DNA of 64,000 bases, taken from Palaemon carinicauda. Taxonomy: Eukaryota > Arthropoda > Malacostraca > Decapoda > Palaemonidae. Position numbers and translations under genes: made by a program. Below the pieces are notes generated by a model. The model saw nothing but the letters and a program-made list of their open reading frames with translations. It made no database searches and was not told where the DNA came from. This document shows positions 41,930-52,901 of this stretch, piece after piece. Every line of letters begins with the position of its first letter. Within the stretch, counting starts at the first letter, position 1. The stretch is from the NCBI RefSeq assembly GCF_036898095.1, contig NC_090726.1:40083483-40147482 (forward strand), read 5' to 3'.

Positions 41930-42718
41930 TGGCCTTCAGGCTGCAAGGAACGGACATTTCCTAATCGCTGGAACTTTCTTTACTCATACAAAGCTACGAG
42001 CTTACCTGCCCTCAGTCGGAAGTGAGACCACCTCCATGGAACGTGGTTCGTGTCCTCAGGTCTTTTAAGAGACCTCCATTCGAACCATTACGCCAGGCTT
42101 CTGATCGTCACTTGACTTGGAAGACGATGTTCCTGCTCGCTTTGGCCTCAGCCAAGCGAGTCAGTGAACTTCATGGTCTCTCGTACGACGTCGTCCATTC
42201 ACGGGGATGGGGGGAGGTAACGTCCGGGCTCGTTCCTGAGTTTGTTGCTAAGACTCAGAATCCTGGAGTTCCGGACCCACGGTTCGACTCCTTCAGGATT
42301 TCGAGTCTCCGTTCTGTAACAGATGACCCAGACCATCCCCTACTGTGCCCAGTAAGGAGTCCGAGTCAATCTTAGGAGAAAAGCTGCAGCTCGTCCCCGA
42401 GTGCAAGCACTGTTTGTGAGCACAGGAAGGACGAAGAGGAGGGTCACAAAGAACACCATCTCAGCTTGGATTCGCAGGGTCATCCACCATTCCCTGAATA
42501 AAGACCCTCCTCCGTCACGTCGCCCTAGAGCACACGATGTCAGAGGCATTGCTACGTCCCTGACATCCAAGAGAAACTTCTCAGTGACGCAGGTTCTACA
42601 GGTTGGGGTCTGGAAGCGCCAAACGACCTTCACAGCCCACTACCTGCAGGACGTGACCCACAGGAGGCTCGATGCGTTCTCTATCGGCCCTGTGGTGGCT
42701 ACACAACAGCTGGTCTAA
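41930..42718 (+). pseudogene. Tyrosine recombinase catalytic region of DIRS-2 copy C
   Basis: Two open pieces (42022-42375 and 42401-42718) carry ASAKRVSELHGLSYD (first catalytic Arg), RAHDVRGIATSLTSK (HxxR) and FTAHYLQDVTHRR (Tyr). They are separated by a frameshift near 42370. A TAA at 41962 breaks the link to the N-terminal part. All catalytic residues are present, so decay is recent at the frame level rather than by loss of key residues. Confidence 0.8.
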
Positions 42719-43194
42719 CCTCCGGCTCCTTAATGGAAAAGTAACAGAAGGTTGAGGGCATTGTTACCCAGTTTTAGTTTGGATGAATGAAAAAGTATGC
42801 CTGGCCCTTACTCTTTTCTTCATCCTCCCCTCTCTTGGGGAAAGCAGCATCCTGGGTTCTCTGCATAGCTGACCTCAAACCACTTCAGGTAAACCATGCT
42901 TCCTTGTGTTCCTAGTATTAAATAATACTGTCGTGTGCCCCATACCCTGACGAGGTGGTATTGGGAACGTCCTAACCTAGAATTCCCTCTAAAGGACTTC
43001 AGGTCGACTTCCTAGGACGAGTCACACTTCATTCCTTCACACACAAGCTTATGTAGGCCGCACGTTCCTTGCGGAGCAAGGAACTTGCGAGGTGCAGGGA
43101 CTCCTTATCTCGAGTGCTACACACTCGGATTCTGAGTACCCGGGCAAAGCCAAAGCCAGTAAGGCCGGGACTTACACCCCCTGTAAATAGCGTG

Positions 43195-43300
43195 GTTTGT
43201 ATTTCGGTTACGGAACAAATGACAAATTCGTAGATAATTTGTATCTTTCCTAACCATACAAACCTTAGCTATTTACACATACTTGCCCGCCAGCCCTGTT
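43195..43300. repeat. Internal complementary region of DIRS-2 copy C
   Basis: The first part (GTGGTTTGTATTTCGGTTAC near 43191) is the complement of the left end near 35450. The second part (about 43226 onward) is the complement of the right end at about 43450-43502. The junction is near ACAAA|TGAC at 43218-43226. Confidence 0.8.
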
Positions 43301-43502
43301 CCCCGTGAAGTCCTACCTCTAAGCGAAGTGAATCAGTTCACCGGTATGTGAGGGAGGAGGGGTAGCTAACTAGCGAGGGGGTAGTTAACCCTTGTTAAAA
43401 ATCTAATGGCTCGCCATTTCAGCTACGCCGAAAGTAATACCCCTTGTAAATAGCTAAGGTTTGTTTGGTTTGGAAAAATACAAATTATCTATGAATTTGT
43501 CA

Positions 43503-43694
43503 TTTTTCGTATACAGAACCTGAAGGTCTCACGTTGATAATTTATTTCCTCGATGCTTTTTGTATTTTAGTCGAGGGATTTTTTTTTCTTGCATAGATAC
43601 AAACCATTGCCCTTATGTACGTTGGGAGTATGTTTTCAGTGTGAAAGCTAAGTAAATAGCTAGGAAAAATACAAATTACTTTAAAAATTTGTGA
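43503..43694. other. 192-bp spacer between DIRS-2 copies C and D
   Basis: It contains another GCTAGGAAAAATACAAATTA block near 43658 that resembles a DIRS-2 right end. The spacer may therefore be the residue of a further copy. Confidence 0.5.
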
Positions 43695-45689
43695 TTTGTT
43701 CCGTAACTGGAATACAAACCACGCTATTTAAAGTGGGGTATTACTTTCGGCGTAGCTGAGAGGACGAGCCATTAAAATTTTAACGAGGGTTTACTACCCC
43801 ACCGCTAGTTAGCGGGGGGTAGGGAGGGTAGTTAGCTACCCTCCCCCCTCACACCTGTGTGGTAAGCTCACTTTTACTTTGGCTCGGGTGGTGATCGGAT
43901 GTGTCCGCTTTCACCCTCGCCTCTTTGACAGCCATTAATACTTTTTGTCTTTTTCTTACTTTTTCCTATACTGTACTTGTGATATATATATAAACATTCT
44001 TTATGTTTATGTATATATTTGTGTATAGAAACGTAGTAAGTTTTCGTTTCAGTGTTTGTGCTGTGTGTGTAGTGTACGACAACGTCACCGGCTTAGTGCT
44101 AGGCCACCTCGGTTCCGTTGTGGGGTACGGCCTCTCCCTCTTGGTCCATTGGTTTTTCCTTTGGCTTTTCCGTACTCGGCCGCCGTGGGGATCGTCATCG
44201 CTGGACTTTCTTCATTCATCTATTATCTTCGCTGTTCCTCCTTTCCTACGGGGAACTTGGATTCTCAGCGAAGGGAATGTGGGAGTTTAATTTGCCTACG
44301 GGGTCTCTCTCTACTCGAGGTCGTTCACCCCTTGCTACTACTACGTACTATTACGGAAGCTCCTTTCCCGTTGCGGGTTGGGTTGCTATTCCGTTTATTT
44401 GTCTCAATTATTTTCAATGAAATCTAATTGATTTTTTTTTTTCTAACTTTTCAGCTTTTCTGTGGAGAACACTTCCCTTTGGGGGTCAGTGGTTCTTGCT
44501 ATTTGTGATCATTCTTAGATGAATTACAAAATTAAAATTCCGTTTTTGTTACAGTTCTCCGCCTTCCCCCTTCTCCCGTGAATTGGGGGAGGAGGGCGCA
44601 TACTTAATTTTTAATCCTTATGTTTTTTTTTCCCTCGAGGTTACTCTTCGGAGTTCCTCCTGGGGGAATTTCTGTTAAATAATTATTTAACTTTATTTTC
44701 CCAGTTAACTATGCAGTTTTTTTCTTCGTTTGACTAAAGTGTGCCAACGAAGCAGAGCTGTCCTGTTTGTTCCTGGGGAGTCTGCTGTTGCTACCGTCTC
44801 TCTAGGACATCGTCATGGGCGTGTTCCCTTCTCTTAGAAGTCCTCCCGTGACAACTGTCAGCTCTTCAGTTCATCTTAGAACGCTAAGGAGGTTCGCCTC
44901 CAGGGGTAGGTAACTTCCCTTCCGAGGGAGGTTCCCTTCCCAGGTGTGAGAGCTTCCCTCTGCAGAGGGGGAACTTCTCATACCTTAATATTCCTGGATG
45001 GGGTTTCCTGGTCCTCAGCCAGTTATGCTCTTGGTGCTGAGCGACCGCATTTGTAACCATGCTCAAGGAGCTGAGCGGTTGCAAGGCTGGGCGCATGAAA
45101 ACTTCAGGTGGCTATGCTCTTGGAGCTGAGCGGTCGCACCTGCAGCTATGCTCAAGGGGCTGAGCAGCTGCAGGATCAGTCTGGTGATCTCTCTCGCGAG
45201 GGAGGCCACTCTTAAGGACTCCTCTTCGGATGATTGCTCCTTATAGGTCAGCTTGCTGATCCAACGGCCCTAAGGGGCGCCATCACTAGTGTCTTCAAGT
45301 CTCTCCTACGAAGTGTTCACCTCTCTCGTTCACGAGAGAGGCCACTCATAGAGACCCCTCTTCGGAGGATTGTTCCTGATTAGACCAGCCATCTCCTAGA
45401 CCTGCTGACCTGCCGTCTCCGTTCCTGGTTGCTGACTCTGTTGGCGCCCTCGCACCCCGTTATCCAATGGGCACAGGTCCCTTCGGGACAAAAGGGGCTT
45501 TCCCGCCCTCAGAAGAGTCACGGGAGGTGAGACATTCCCCAATCACACCATTAAGGGAAACCCCACCTCGTGCGGTAAAGTCTTCTCGAATAAGGTTGGA
45601 GAAGAGCCTGCCTCCGTCGTGGTTGGAGTCCTGCATCACTCCCGGGAGGGAGTCAAAGGAATCCAAGACAGTAACCGGAGTCCCCTAGT

Positions 45690-45985
45690 GCCAAAATCTA
45701 CAGGCTGACATTCTTTCGCGATGAGAATGAACCTATTTGAGCCTAAGGACGTGAAGCAGGCGGCTGAGAGGTGTAGGAAGTCACCAAGACTCCCTCCTAT
45801 ATGGGGCTTTGACATTCAAGCCCTATAAACCTCCAGCACCTCAGCAACCACGTCCCACCAAAACAACGGCAGCTAAGACAGTGGGGTCTAAGACCTTTCC
45901 GGTCAAGGACAAGAAAGGCAATTAGTCCCTCAGGGGAGGGAAGAATCCTAGAAGGAGCAGCCGAGACCGCAAACGCTAGGATTGT
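45690..45985 (+). pseudogene. ORF1 remnant of DIRS-2 copy D
   Basis: Only the C-terminal ORF1 region is recognisable by alignment with 39540-39810 of copy C, including the lysine-rich tail. The rest of ORF1, including the minisatellite area, is deleted between about 45500 and 45720. Confidence 0.55.
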
Positions 45986-46139
45986 CAGTTCCCCTGCATG
46001 TCCGCCAGTGGCGGGATACCTATAAGGTTGCGCAGACAGGTTGCGGCAACTCAGGGCCGTTTCCTGGACGATTTCCGTAATCAGTCAGGGATATCGCATC
46101 CTGTTCACAACACCTCTACCTCCCCTGAGGACGTATCCG

Positions 46140-47225
46140 GTGTCATTTAATACCCTTGTCATGGGATCAGCAAGGCGGCGAACTCTGTGGGCAGAGGTCC
46201 AGATTAAAGCATACTTTGGTCATCATGGAGACCGCAGACACAGTCAGTCTGGCAGTAAACCGCTAGACTTCTTGTGTATTCTGGACCTGTAGACCGTGTA
46301 CTTCCAGATCCCAGTCCATCTGTCTTCAAGGAAGTACTTAGGATTCAGCATAGACCACAAGGAGTACCAGTTCAAGGTGTCGTGTTTCGGTCTCTCCACA
46401 GTACCACAGGGTTTCACCGGACTGTTCACCCTAATTTCATCATGGGCACTCAGGATCGGTTTCCGTCTCCTCCATTATCTGGATGACTGCCTGATCCTAG
46501 CAGACTCGGAGTCATTCCCTCTTTGACACCGAGACAAACTTCTAGGACTTTACCAGGATCTAAGGATCATGTTAAGTCTCGAGAAGTCCGCTCTGCTGCC
46601 CAATCAATGACTGGTTCACCTAGGCATGATTATAGACACCAATCTCCATAACGCCTTTCCATTAGACGACTGGATAGCAAGGCTGAGAAGAGTCGCACGC
46701 CCTTTCCTCAGACGAGAAGAGCTTCCAACCCAATCGTGGTTACGTCTCCTCGGTCACCTTTCACCCTTGGCTCGTCTAGTTCTCTACGGTCGCCTCAGGA
46801 TGAGGTCTCTCCAGGGGCGACTCAGGTCCTGGTGGAATCAAGGCTGCGATTCCCCGGACACCATGATCCCTATGGATCCTGCGGAACGGACGAATCGCCA
46901 GTGGTGGGTGACAAGCGAGAACCTACGAAGGAAAGTGGATCTTCTCGTTCCTTCCTCCGGTTTGGATGCTGTTTTCGGACACCTCAAAGGAAGGGGGGGG
47001 GGGGGGCAAGTTCTGTACCACAGGACCTCAGGCCTGTGGTCAGAATCGGAAAAGTGCCTCCATATAAATCTACTAGAGATGAAGGCCGTCTTCCTGGCCC
47101 TTCAACAGTTCCAACAAGGATCTGGCGGATCACTCTGTGGTGTGATGAGCTACTTCACCACAGTAGTGACTTACATCAACAAGCAAGAAGGTACCTTTTC
47201 AAGCAGCTATCCCATCTCTCAGTAG
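46140..47225 (+). pseudogene. Reverse transcriptase-RNase H remnant of DIRS-2 copy D
   Basis: Motifs are in several frames: YFQIPVHLSSRKYLGF, CFGLSTVPQGF and HYLDDCLILAD (46296-46526), then INLLEMKAVFLALQQFQQ and VVTYINKQEG (46626-47225). The RT Asp pair is kept, but motif A has lost its first Asp context to a stop (DL*TVYF). A long G run at about 46996-47007 is a likely slippage site. Confidence 0.75.
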
Positions 47226-47389
47226 AGATACTAAGATGACCGAAGTCCACTCGATTCCTCTATCGTCTCGCTTCATCCCAGACAAAGGGAATGTACTCGC
47301 CGACGGTCGAAGCAGAGCTTCTCCGATAATGAGTACTGGGTGGTCCTCGGATCATCCAGTAGCCAACAAAGTCTTGACTTTGTGGGGTT

Positions 47390-48772
47390 ACCCGACTGTG
47401 AATCGGTTCGCTACAGCGCTGACCTTCAAGCTCCCGCTGTATTGACCCCTGAGTCCCAGATCCCAAGGCACTCTGGCAAGATGCCTCCCAACAACGGTGG
47501 GACAGTACCGACGTATAAGCTTTTCCCTCGTTCTGTCTGATGAGGAGGATGCCCAACAAGACCAGAATATCGGTCAATCTCTTGATGACCCTTTTGTGGC
47601 TCATCACGCGGAATGGTTTCCGGACCTTCTGCAATTTCTAACAGAACTTCCGAGAGAACTCCCTCTACGGCACAACCTACTCAAACAGCCACATGCCAAC
47701 ATCTTTCACAAAGCCGTAGCTTCGCTTCGACTTCAAGCCTGGAGACTATCCAGCATCTTCTCGCTAAGAGAGGATTGTCGCAACGAGTTGCGAACGGGAT
47801 GTCTAGACACCTGCGTAGATCATCCGCTGGAGTCTACCAGGCAAAGTGGCGAGTTCCTGTGGTTTGGAGTCGTGAGGGGTATGTCTCCACTCGATACCAC
47901 TATTCCAGCAATAGCGGAGTTCTTCGTATATTTGCGGGAAGAATGCGCCTTTCAGTCTTGGCAATGAAAGGTTATCGCTCAGCCTTAAGTCTAGCCTTCA
48001 GGCTCAAAGGAGTGGATATTTCTCCCTTGCTGGAACTTTCCCTACTCAGACGAAGATATGATCTTACCTGCCCTCAGTCGGAAGTGAGACCGCCTCCATG
48101 GAATATGGTTCGAGTTCTCAGGCCTCTTAAGAGACCTCCCTACGAACCATTTCGCCAGGCTTCAGATCCCCACCTAACTTGGAAGGCGGTGTTCCTGCTA
48201 GCATTGGCCTCGGCCAAGCGAGTCAGTGAACTTCATGGTCTCTCGTTGACATCGCCCATGCAAGGGGATGAGGGGAGGTAACGTTCATATTCATATCTGA
48301 GTTTGTGGCTAAGACACAGAATCCGGGAGTGCCTGATCTTAGATACGACTCTTTCCGGATTTCGAGTCTTCGTTCTGTAACAGATGACCCAGACCTTCCC
48401 CTACTGTGTCCAGTAAGGAGTCCGAGGTTATCTCAAAGAACGGCTGCATTTGTCCCCAAGTGCAAGCTTTGTTTGTGAGCACTAAAGAGGAGGGTCACCA
48501 AGAATACCATCTCGGCATGGATTCGTAGGGCGATCCATCTGTCCCTGAATCCTGACCCTCCTCCGTCATGTCGCCTTAGAGCGCATGATGTCAGGGGCGT
48601 AGCCAGGACGCCCCTGGCCTTCAAGAAGAACTTCTCAGTGACGCAGGTTCTACAAGCAGGAGTGTGAAAGCGTCAGACGACCTTCACAGCCCACTACCTG
48701 CAAGACTTGACCCACAGGATGCTCGATACATTCTCTATCAGCTCTGTGGTGGCTGCACAACAGCTGGGTTAA
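47390..48772 (+). pseudogene. Methyltransferase-like/tyrosine recombinase remnant of DIRS-2 copy D
   Basis: The ORF2 end (EWFPDLLQFLTELPRELPLR, 47497-47967) and the recombinase N-terminus (SRHLRRSSAGVYQAKWRVP, 47613-48281) are still in overlapping separate frames, as in the intact family-1 copy. Catalytic segments are readable: ASAKRVSELHGLSL, RAHDVRG-like near 48580 and FTAHYLQDLTHRM near 48690. Stops, for example before the QAGV*KRQ segment, inactivate it. Confidence 0.75.
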
Positions 48773-49249
48773 ACCTCAGGCTCCTTAATGGACAAGTAGC
48801 TGAGGGTTAAGGGCATTGTTACCCAGTTTTAGTCTGCGTGAAAGAAAAGTTATGTCTGGCCCATATTCTTTTCTTCATCCTCCCTTCTCTTGGGGAAAGC
48901 AGCATCCTGGGTTCTCTGCACAGCTGACCTCAAACCACTGCGGGTAAACCATGCTTCCTTGTGTTCCTAGTATTAAGTTAATACTGTCACGTCCCCATAC
49001 CCTGACGAGGTGGTACTGGGAAAGTCCTAGCCTAAAGTTTTCCATCTAAAGAACTTCCTAGGACGAGTCACACATAATCCTTCACACACAGCTTATGTAG
49101 GCCGCAGCCTTTGCATAGCAGGGTGCGAGCGAGGTGCGGGGACTCTTTATTGTTGAGTGCTAACACACTCAGATAATGAGTCCCCGGGCAAAGCCAAAAG
49201 CCAGTATGGCTGGGAGTTATTCCACCCTTCCTAAGGGTTAAGCCACTCA

Positions 49250-49345
49250 CTTTAAATAGTGTGGTTTGTATTTCAGTTACGGAACAAATAACAAATTCGG
49301 AGATAATTCGTATTTTTCCTAACTATACAAACCTTAGCTATTTAA
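49250..49345. repeat. Internal complementary region of DIRS-2 copy D
   Basis: TAGTGTGGTTTGTATTTCAG complements the left end near 43730. TTCGTATTTTTCCTAACTAT resembles the complement of a DIRS-2 right end. Confidence 0.75.
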
Positions 49346-49796
49346 TCAAACTTGCCTGCCAGCCCTGTCCCCCATGAAGTCCTACCTCTAAGCAAAGTGA
49401 GGTTACCACACAGGTGTGTGAGGGGGGACGTTAGCTAACTACCCTCCCTACCCCCCGCTAACTAGCGGTGGGGTAGTAAACCCTCGTTAAAATTTTAATG
49501 GCTCGTCCTTTCAGCTACGCCGAAAGTAATACCCCAGTTATGATCAACATCTTGCATTTTAAAATATTGCATACACTTGAATGTTTCTTTTCAGTTTTGG
49601 CCAACAAATCATGTTATAACCTACATGCTGCATGACTTTTGACTTTAACATGTCATAGTTTTCCTACTGGAAAATGTTAAGGATTAAGTGGTTTGAATTG
49701 AAGCTTTAAATTATAAAAAAAGAATTTTATTTCTCATGTTTCATTAGGTGGTAAGTATTAAACAATTTTAGTTACTGGTATATGAAGCTCAGTTAT

Positions 49797-50200
49797 TATC
49801 ATTATTACCAGCTAAGCAGCAATCCTAATTGGGAAAGCAAGATGCTATAAGACCAAGGGCTCCAACTGGGAAAAATAGCCCAGTGAGTAAAGGAAATAAG
49901 GAAGTAAATAAACGATATGAGAAATAATGAACAATTAATATAATTTTTAAAAAAACAGCTATTTCATATATAAACTAAAACATACTTATGTCAGCCTGTT
50001 CAATATCAAAACATTCGTTGCAAATTTGAACTTTTGAAGTTCTACTGATTCAACTACCCAATTAGGAAGATCATTCCACAACTTGGTCACAGTTATACTG
50101 ATGACCCATCCTTTAAATTCATTGTGCTATTACCTCTTTGAAGTGAGAGCTGTTTAACATAAAGATTGAAATTCAACAATTCAGTCCTTAGGGTATAACT
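49797..50200 (-). mobile_element. LINE-type 3' tail (minus orientation)
   Basis: On the minus strand it shows GGGCTATTTTTCCCAGTTGG and the GCTTAGCTGGTAATAATG end of the family at 17030-17300, with a longer upstream portion than the other copies. Confidence 0.6.
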
Positions 50201-50329
50201 GATCTCTCATCACTTCTGACGGCGTCAATTACCTTAGATGTCAGGATGCCAGAAAACCTCAAATCAATCAATCAATCTTCACTACTGGAACCATCAATCT
50301 CATGGTTAAGTTAATTCATTAGTTGATTA

Positions 50330-50958
50330 ATTCAGTTGGTTGGTAAGACTAGATACCTTATCCTTTTGTCTATTTCAATATTTTTGTACAGTATTTATTT
50401 TGGCATTGTTATTTTTATTTTGTTGTACTTGCATTAGTTCAATATTGTCCGGTATGTCTTCTGCATTAAATAAAGCCAATTATTGTGGGAGATGCCAGGT
50501 TCATAGGCTTTTATCCCGTGAAGAGGAATAATGAAAGGAAGACCACAAAGGAAATTTTTATTGTCCTCACAAGCTATGAGAATAACCATAGGTTCTTCTT
50601 TTACCAATATAGATGATTTTAAAAGCTGGAACAAAGCAATGGAAGTTATTTAACCCTATTTCACTGAAGAATGGAGTTTAGACATCCGATCGCAAGATGC
50701 CTGAATATCTGTAGATGATCAGTTTTATAGTGATTGGTCATGCTCAGATCACGCAAGCAATGACTGGGCGCATAGAAGCCATTGGCAGAATGGAATGCCT
50801 GAAATGTGGAGATTATGTGTGCTGTGATCATACCCGTGGTGGTCATTTCGTTGGGTTAGGAGATCTGTCATTGCCAATGTTTTTGCACCACTACCATGTA
50901 CTGAGAAGGGATGGTCCCAATATGTAACCTCTTGTCTAGCCTACGAGGCAGGAACATA
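50330..50958. other. No recognisable gene
   Basis: Short frames only. The sequence near 50540-50830 has the look of old LINE coding sequence (ADHS-like scraps), but I cannot place it. Confidence 0.3.
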
Positions 50959-51208
50959 CAGTGGAACCTCTACACACGAACGTATCTACATCCGAATTTT
51001 CCAACATCCAAAGTAAAATTCGAGCAAATTTTTGACTCTACACCCGAATTTTATTTCGACACACGAAGTAAACATTACGCCATTGAGCGTCGAGTGCTCA
51101 GTTCTCTATTCTTGTGTGTATCGTGTGGTTGTACTCTGTTTGGTCTGTTATTAACAGTGCTTATTTTCTTCCTTTTTTCACATTTCCTTTTTGATTTTAC
51201 CTATAATC

Positions 51209-51540
51209 ATGGTGCCTAAGAAGCTAAGTTTCAGTACAGGAAGAAGGCAATTTTTCCATTAGAATTGAAGCAAGAAATTATAGAAAAACATGAGAGCAGT
51301 GTGCATGTGAGTGATACTGTATGGCTAAACAATATGGCCGGAATAGGCCTATGATCTCGAGGATCATCAAGTTGAAGGCAGCCATTAAAGCAAATAACCA
51401 TCGAAGGGGATCACCATTATTACAAGACATCTTAGCAATACCCTGGAAGAGATGGAACGCCTTTTGTTGATAAGGATAAAGGACAAAGAGATTGTTGGCA
51501 ACGATCATTTGTGAGAAGGGTCAGCGTGATGAATAGAAAG
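51209..51540 (+). pseudogene. Head of a Tigger/pogo transposase (CENP-B-like HTH region)
   Basis: It starts at ATG 51209 (MVPKKLSFSTGRRQF). Across frameshifts it continues LELKQEIIEKHESSVHVSD, AKQYGRNRPMISRIIKLKAA and EEMERLLLIRIKDKEIVGND. This is the psq-type HTH followed by the start of the CENP-B-like HTH of pogo/Tigger transposases. The DDE domain is absent. Confidence 0.75.
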
Positions 51541-51633
51541 AAAGAAAAAAGTGAAGCAAAGAAACCCATGATAGCATTAACAAGCTCTTTTAAATAAGAC
51601 TTCTCTCTTTTTCTGTTTCTCTCTAAAAATAGC

Positions 51634-51657
51634 ATTAACATGTTTTTTTAAATAAAA

Positions 51658-51736
<79 letters not shown>

Positions 51737-52373
51737 CTTCTTCGCTGTTATAGTGTTAGATACGTCTATTATTATTTTTTTCCGAGAGAGAGAGATTAAA
51801 CAAAAATGTGTTTAGAGTACATTTGATTTTTAACAGCGTCAACGAGTTGAAAAACAATTAAATGTAACTAAGAAAGTAATAACAGCTAATCTGAATTCCT
51901 TTTTTGACTAAAACAAATATTGATACAAACACACTTGTGTGCGTATGCACAAACACACACACAGGTGCAAAAATTGCTACGCTGTAAGAGAAACGGTCGG
52001 GGAGGAGGTAGAGATGGTGACTGCGATAACATACCGTAACTCGTCACTGAAAGTGATGAAAATAAAAAATCAAAAGAAAAAAAATGTAAAAAATATGAAA
52101 TAAAAAAATAAAAAAAAAATAAGCTAAGTTAGATTAAAATTTCCGTAGTGTAAGTTACGGTATGTTATCGCAGTCACCATCTCTACCTTCTCGCCGATCA
52201 TGTCTCCTCGTGCGTGTGTGTGTGCGCATACGCACACGAGTGTGTTTGCATCAATATTTGTTTTAGTTAATAAAGGAATTCAGATTCGCTGATATTGTTT
52301 TTTTAGTTACATTTAACTGTCTTTCAACTCCTTAACGCTGTTAAAAATCATATGTACACAACACATTTTTGTT

Positions 52374-52458
<85 letters not shown>

Positions 52459-52496
52459 AAAAAATTAATAGACGTCTAACACTAACAGTGAAGAAA

Positions 52497-52537
<41 letters not shown>

Positions 52538-52556
52538 TTAAAGAACATGTTAACAC
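51634..52556. repeat. Large foldback inside the Tigger derivative
   Basis: The left arm (about 51634-52045) and right arm (about 52140-52556) are imperfect reverse complements, from CATTAACATG ... CTCTCT ... to the central GTTACGGTATGTTATCGCAG. (CT)n runs at 51659-51733 and 52377-52456 and an (AG)n run at 52501-52530 lie in the arms. The A-rich loop is about 100 bp. Confidence 0.8.
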
Positions 52557-52901
52557 CATGTCTACCTTCTCGCCGATCGTCCTTCTCCTCCTGGCGTAGC
52601 AAATCCTACACCTGCGTTGGCCTGTCTAAGGTAAAGTGGCAATAAAACACATTTTTAATTTATTATTTCTTTATAATTATCTTTTTTACATGCTTCTTTC
52701 ATATTATGGAGTTATGTTATTGTTATGTGTAATTATGTGTAGCCATTTATTAAGGATTTATTATGGGTTTTTAGGCTGAGGAACGAATTAAATGAATTAC
52801 CATGTATTCTTATGGGAAAATTCGTTTCTACATCTGAACATTTTCTACATCCGAAGTTGGTTGTGGAACGAATTAAATTCGTATGTAGAGGTACCACTGT
52901 A

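Larger units (their letters stand above)
35423..43502 (+). mobile_element. DIRS-like retrotransposon family 2, copy C (pseudogenised)
   Basis: About 8.1 kb with inverted terminal repeats (35443-35608 and 43323-43465) and an internal complementary region (43195-43300) made of the complement of both ends. It carries ORF1, RT-RNase H, methyltransferase-like and tyrosine recombinase regions in the DIRS order, all related to but clearly different from family 1. Stops and frameshifts interrupt ORF2 and ORF3. A nested MITE (35759-36326) and a 27-bp minisatellite (38040-38590) add length compared with copy D. It lies in intron 3 of the POLR2M-like gene, in the same orientation. Confidence 0.88.
43695..49540 (+). 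mobile_element. DIRS-like retrotransposon family 2, copy D (degenerate)
   Basis: Same family and orientation as copy C. It has a left inverted repeat at 43715-43870, a leader, a much shortened ORF1, RT-RNase H, methyltransferase-like and recombinase remnants, an ICR at 49250-49345 and a right repeat at 49390-49540. The outermost right extension is missing, so the right edge looks truncated. It lacks the minisatellite and the MITE found in C. Numerous stops occur. Confidence 0.85.
50959..52899 (+). mobile_element. Tigger/pogo-type DNA transposon derivative
   Basis: 1941 bp flanked by TA, with termini CAGTGGAACCTCTACACACG and the complement of CAGTGGTACCTCTACATACG. The subterminal regions keep the ACATCCGAA motif. 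It holds the start of a pogo-like transposase (51209-51540) and then a large foldback with (CT)n runs, which replaces the catalytic part. Non-autonomous. Confidence 0.8.
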
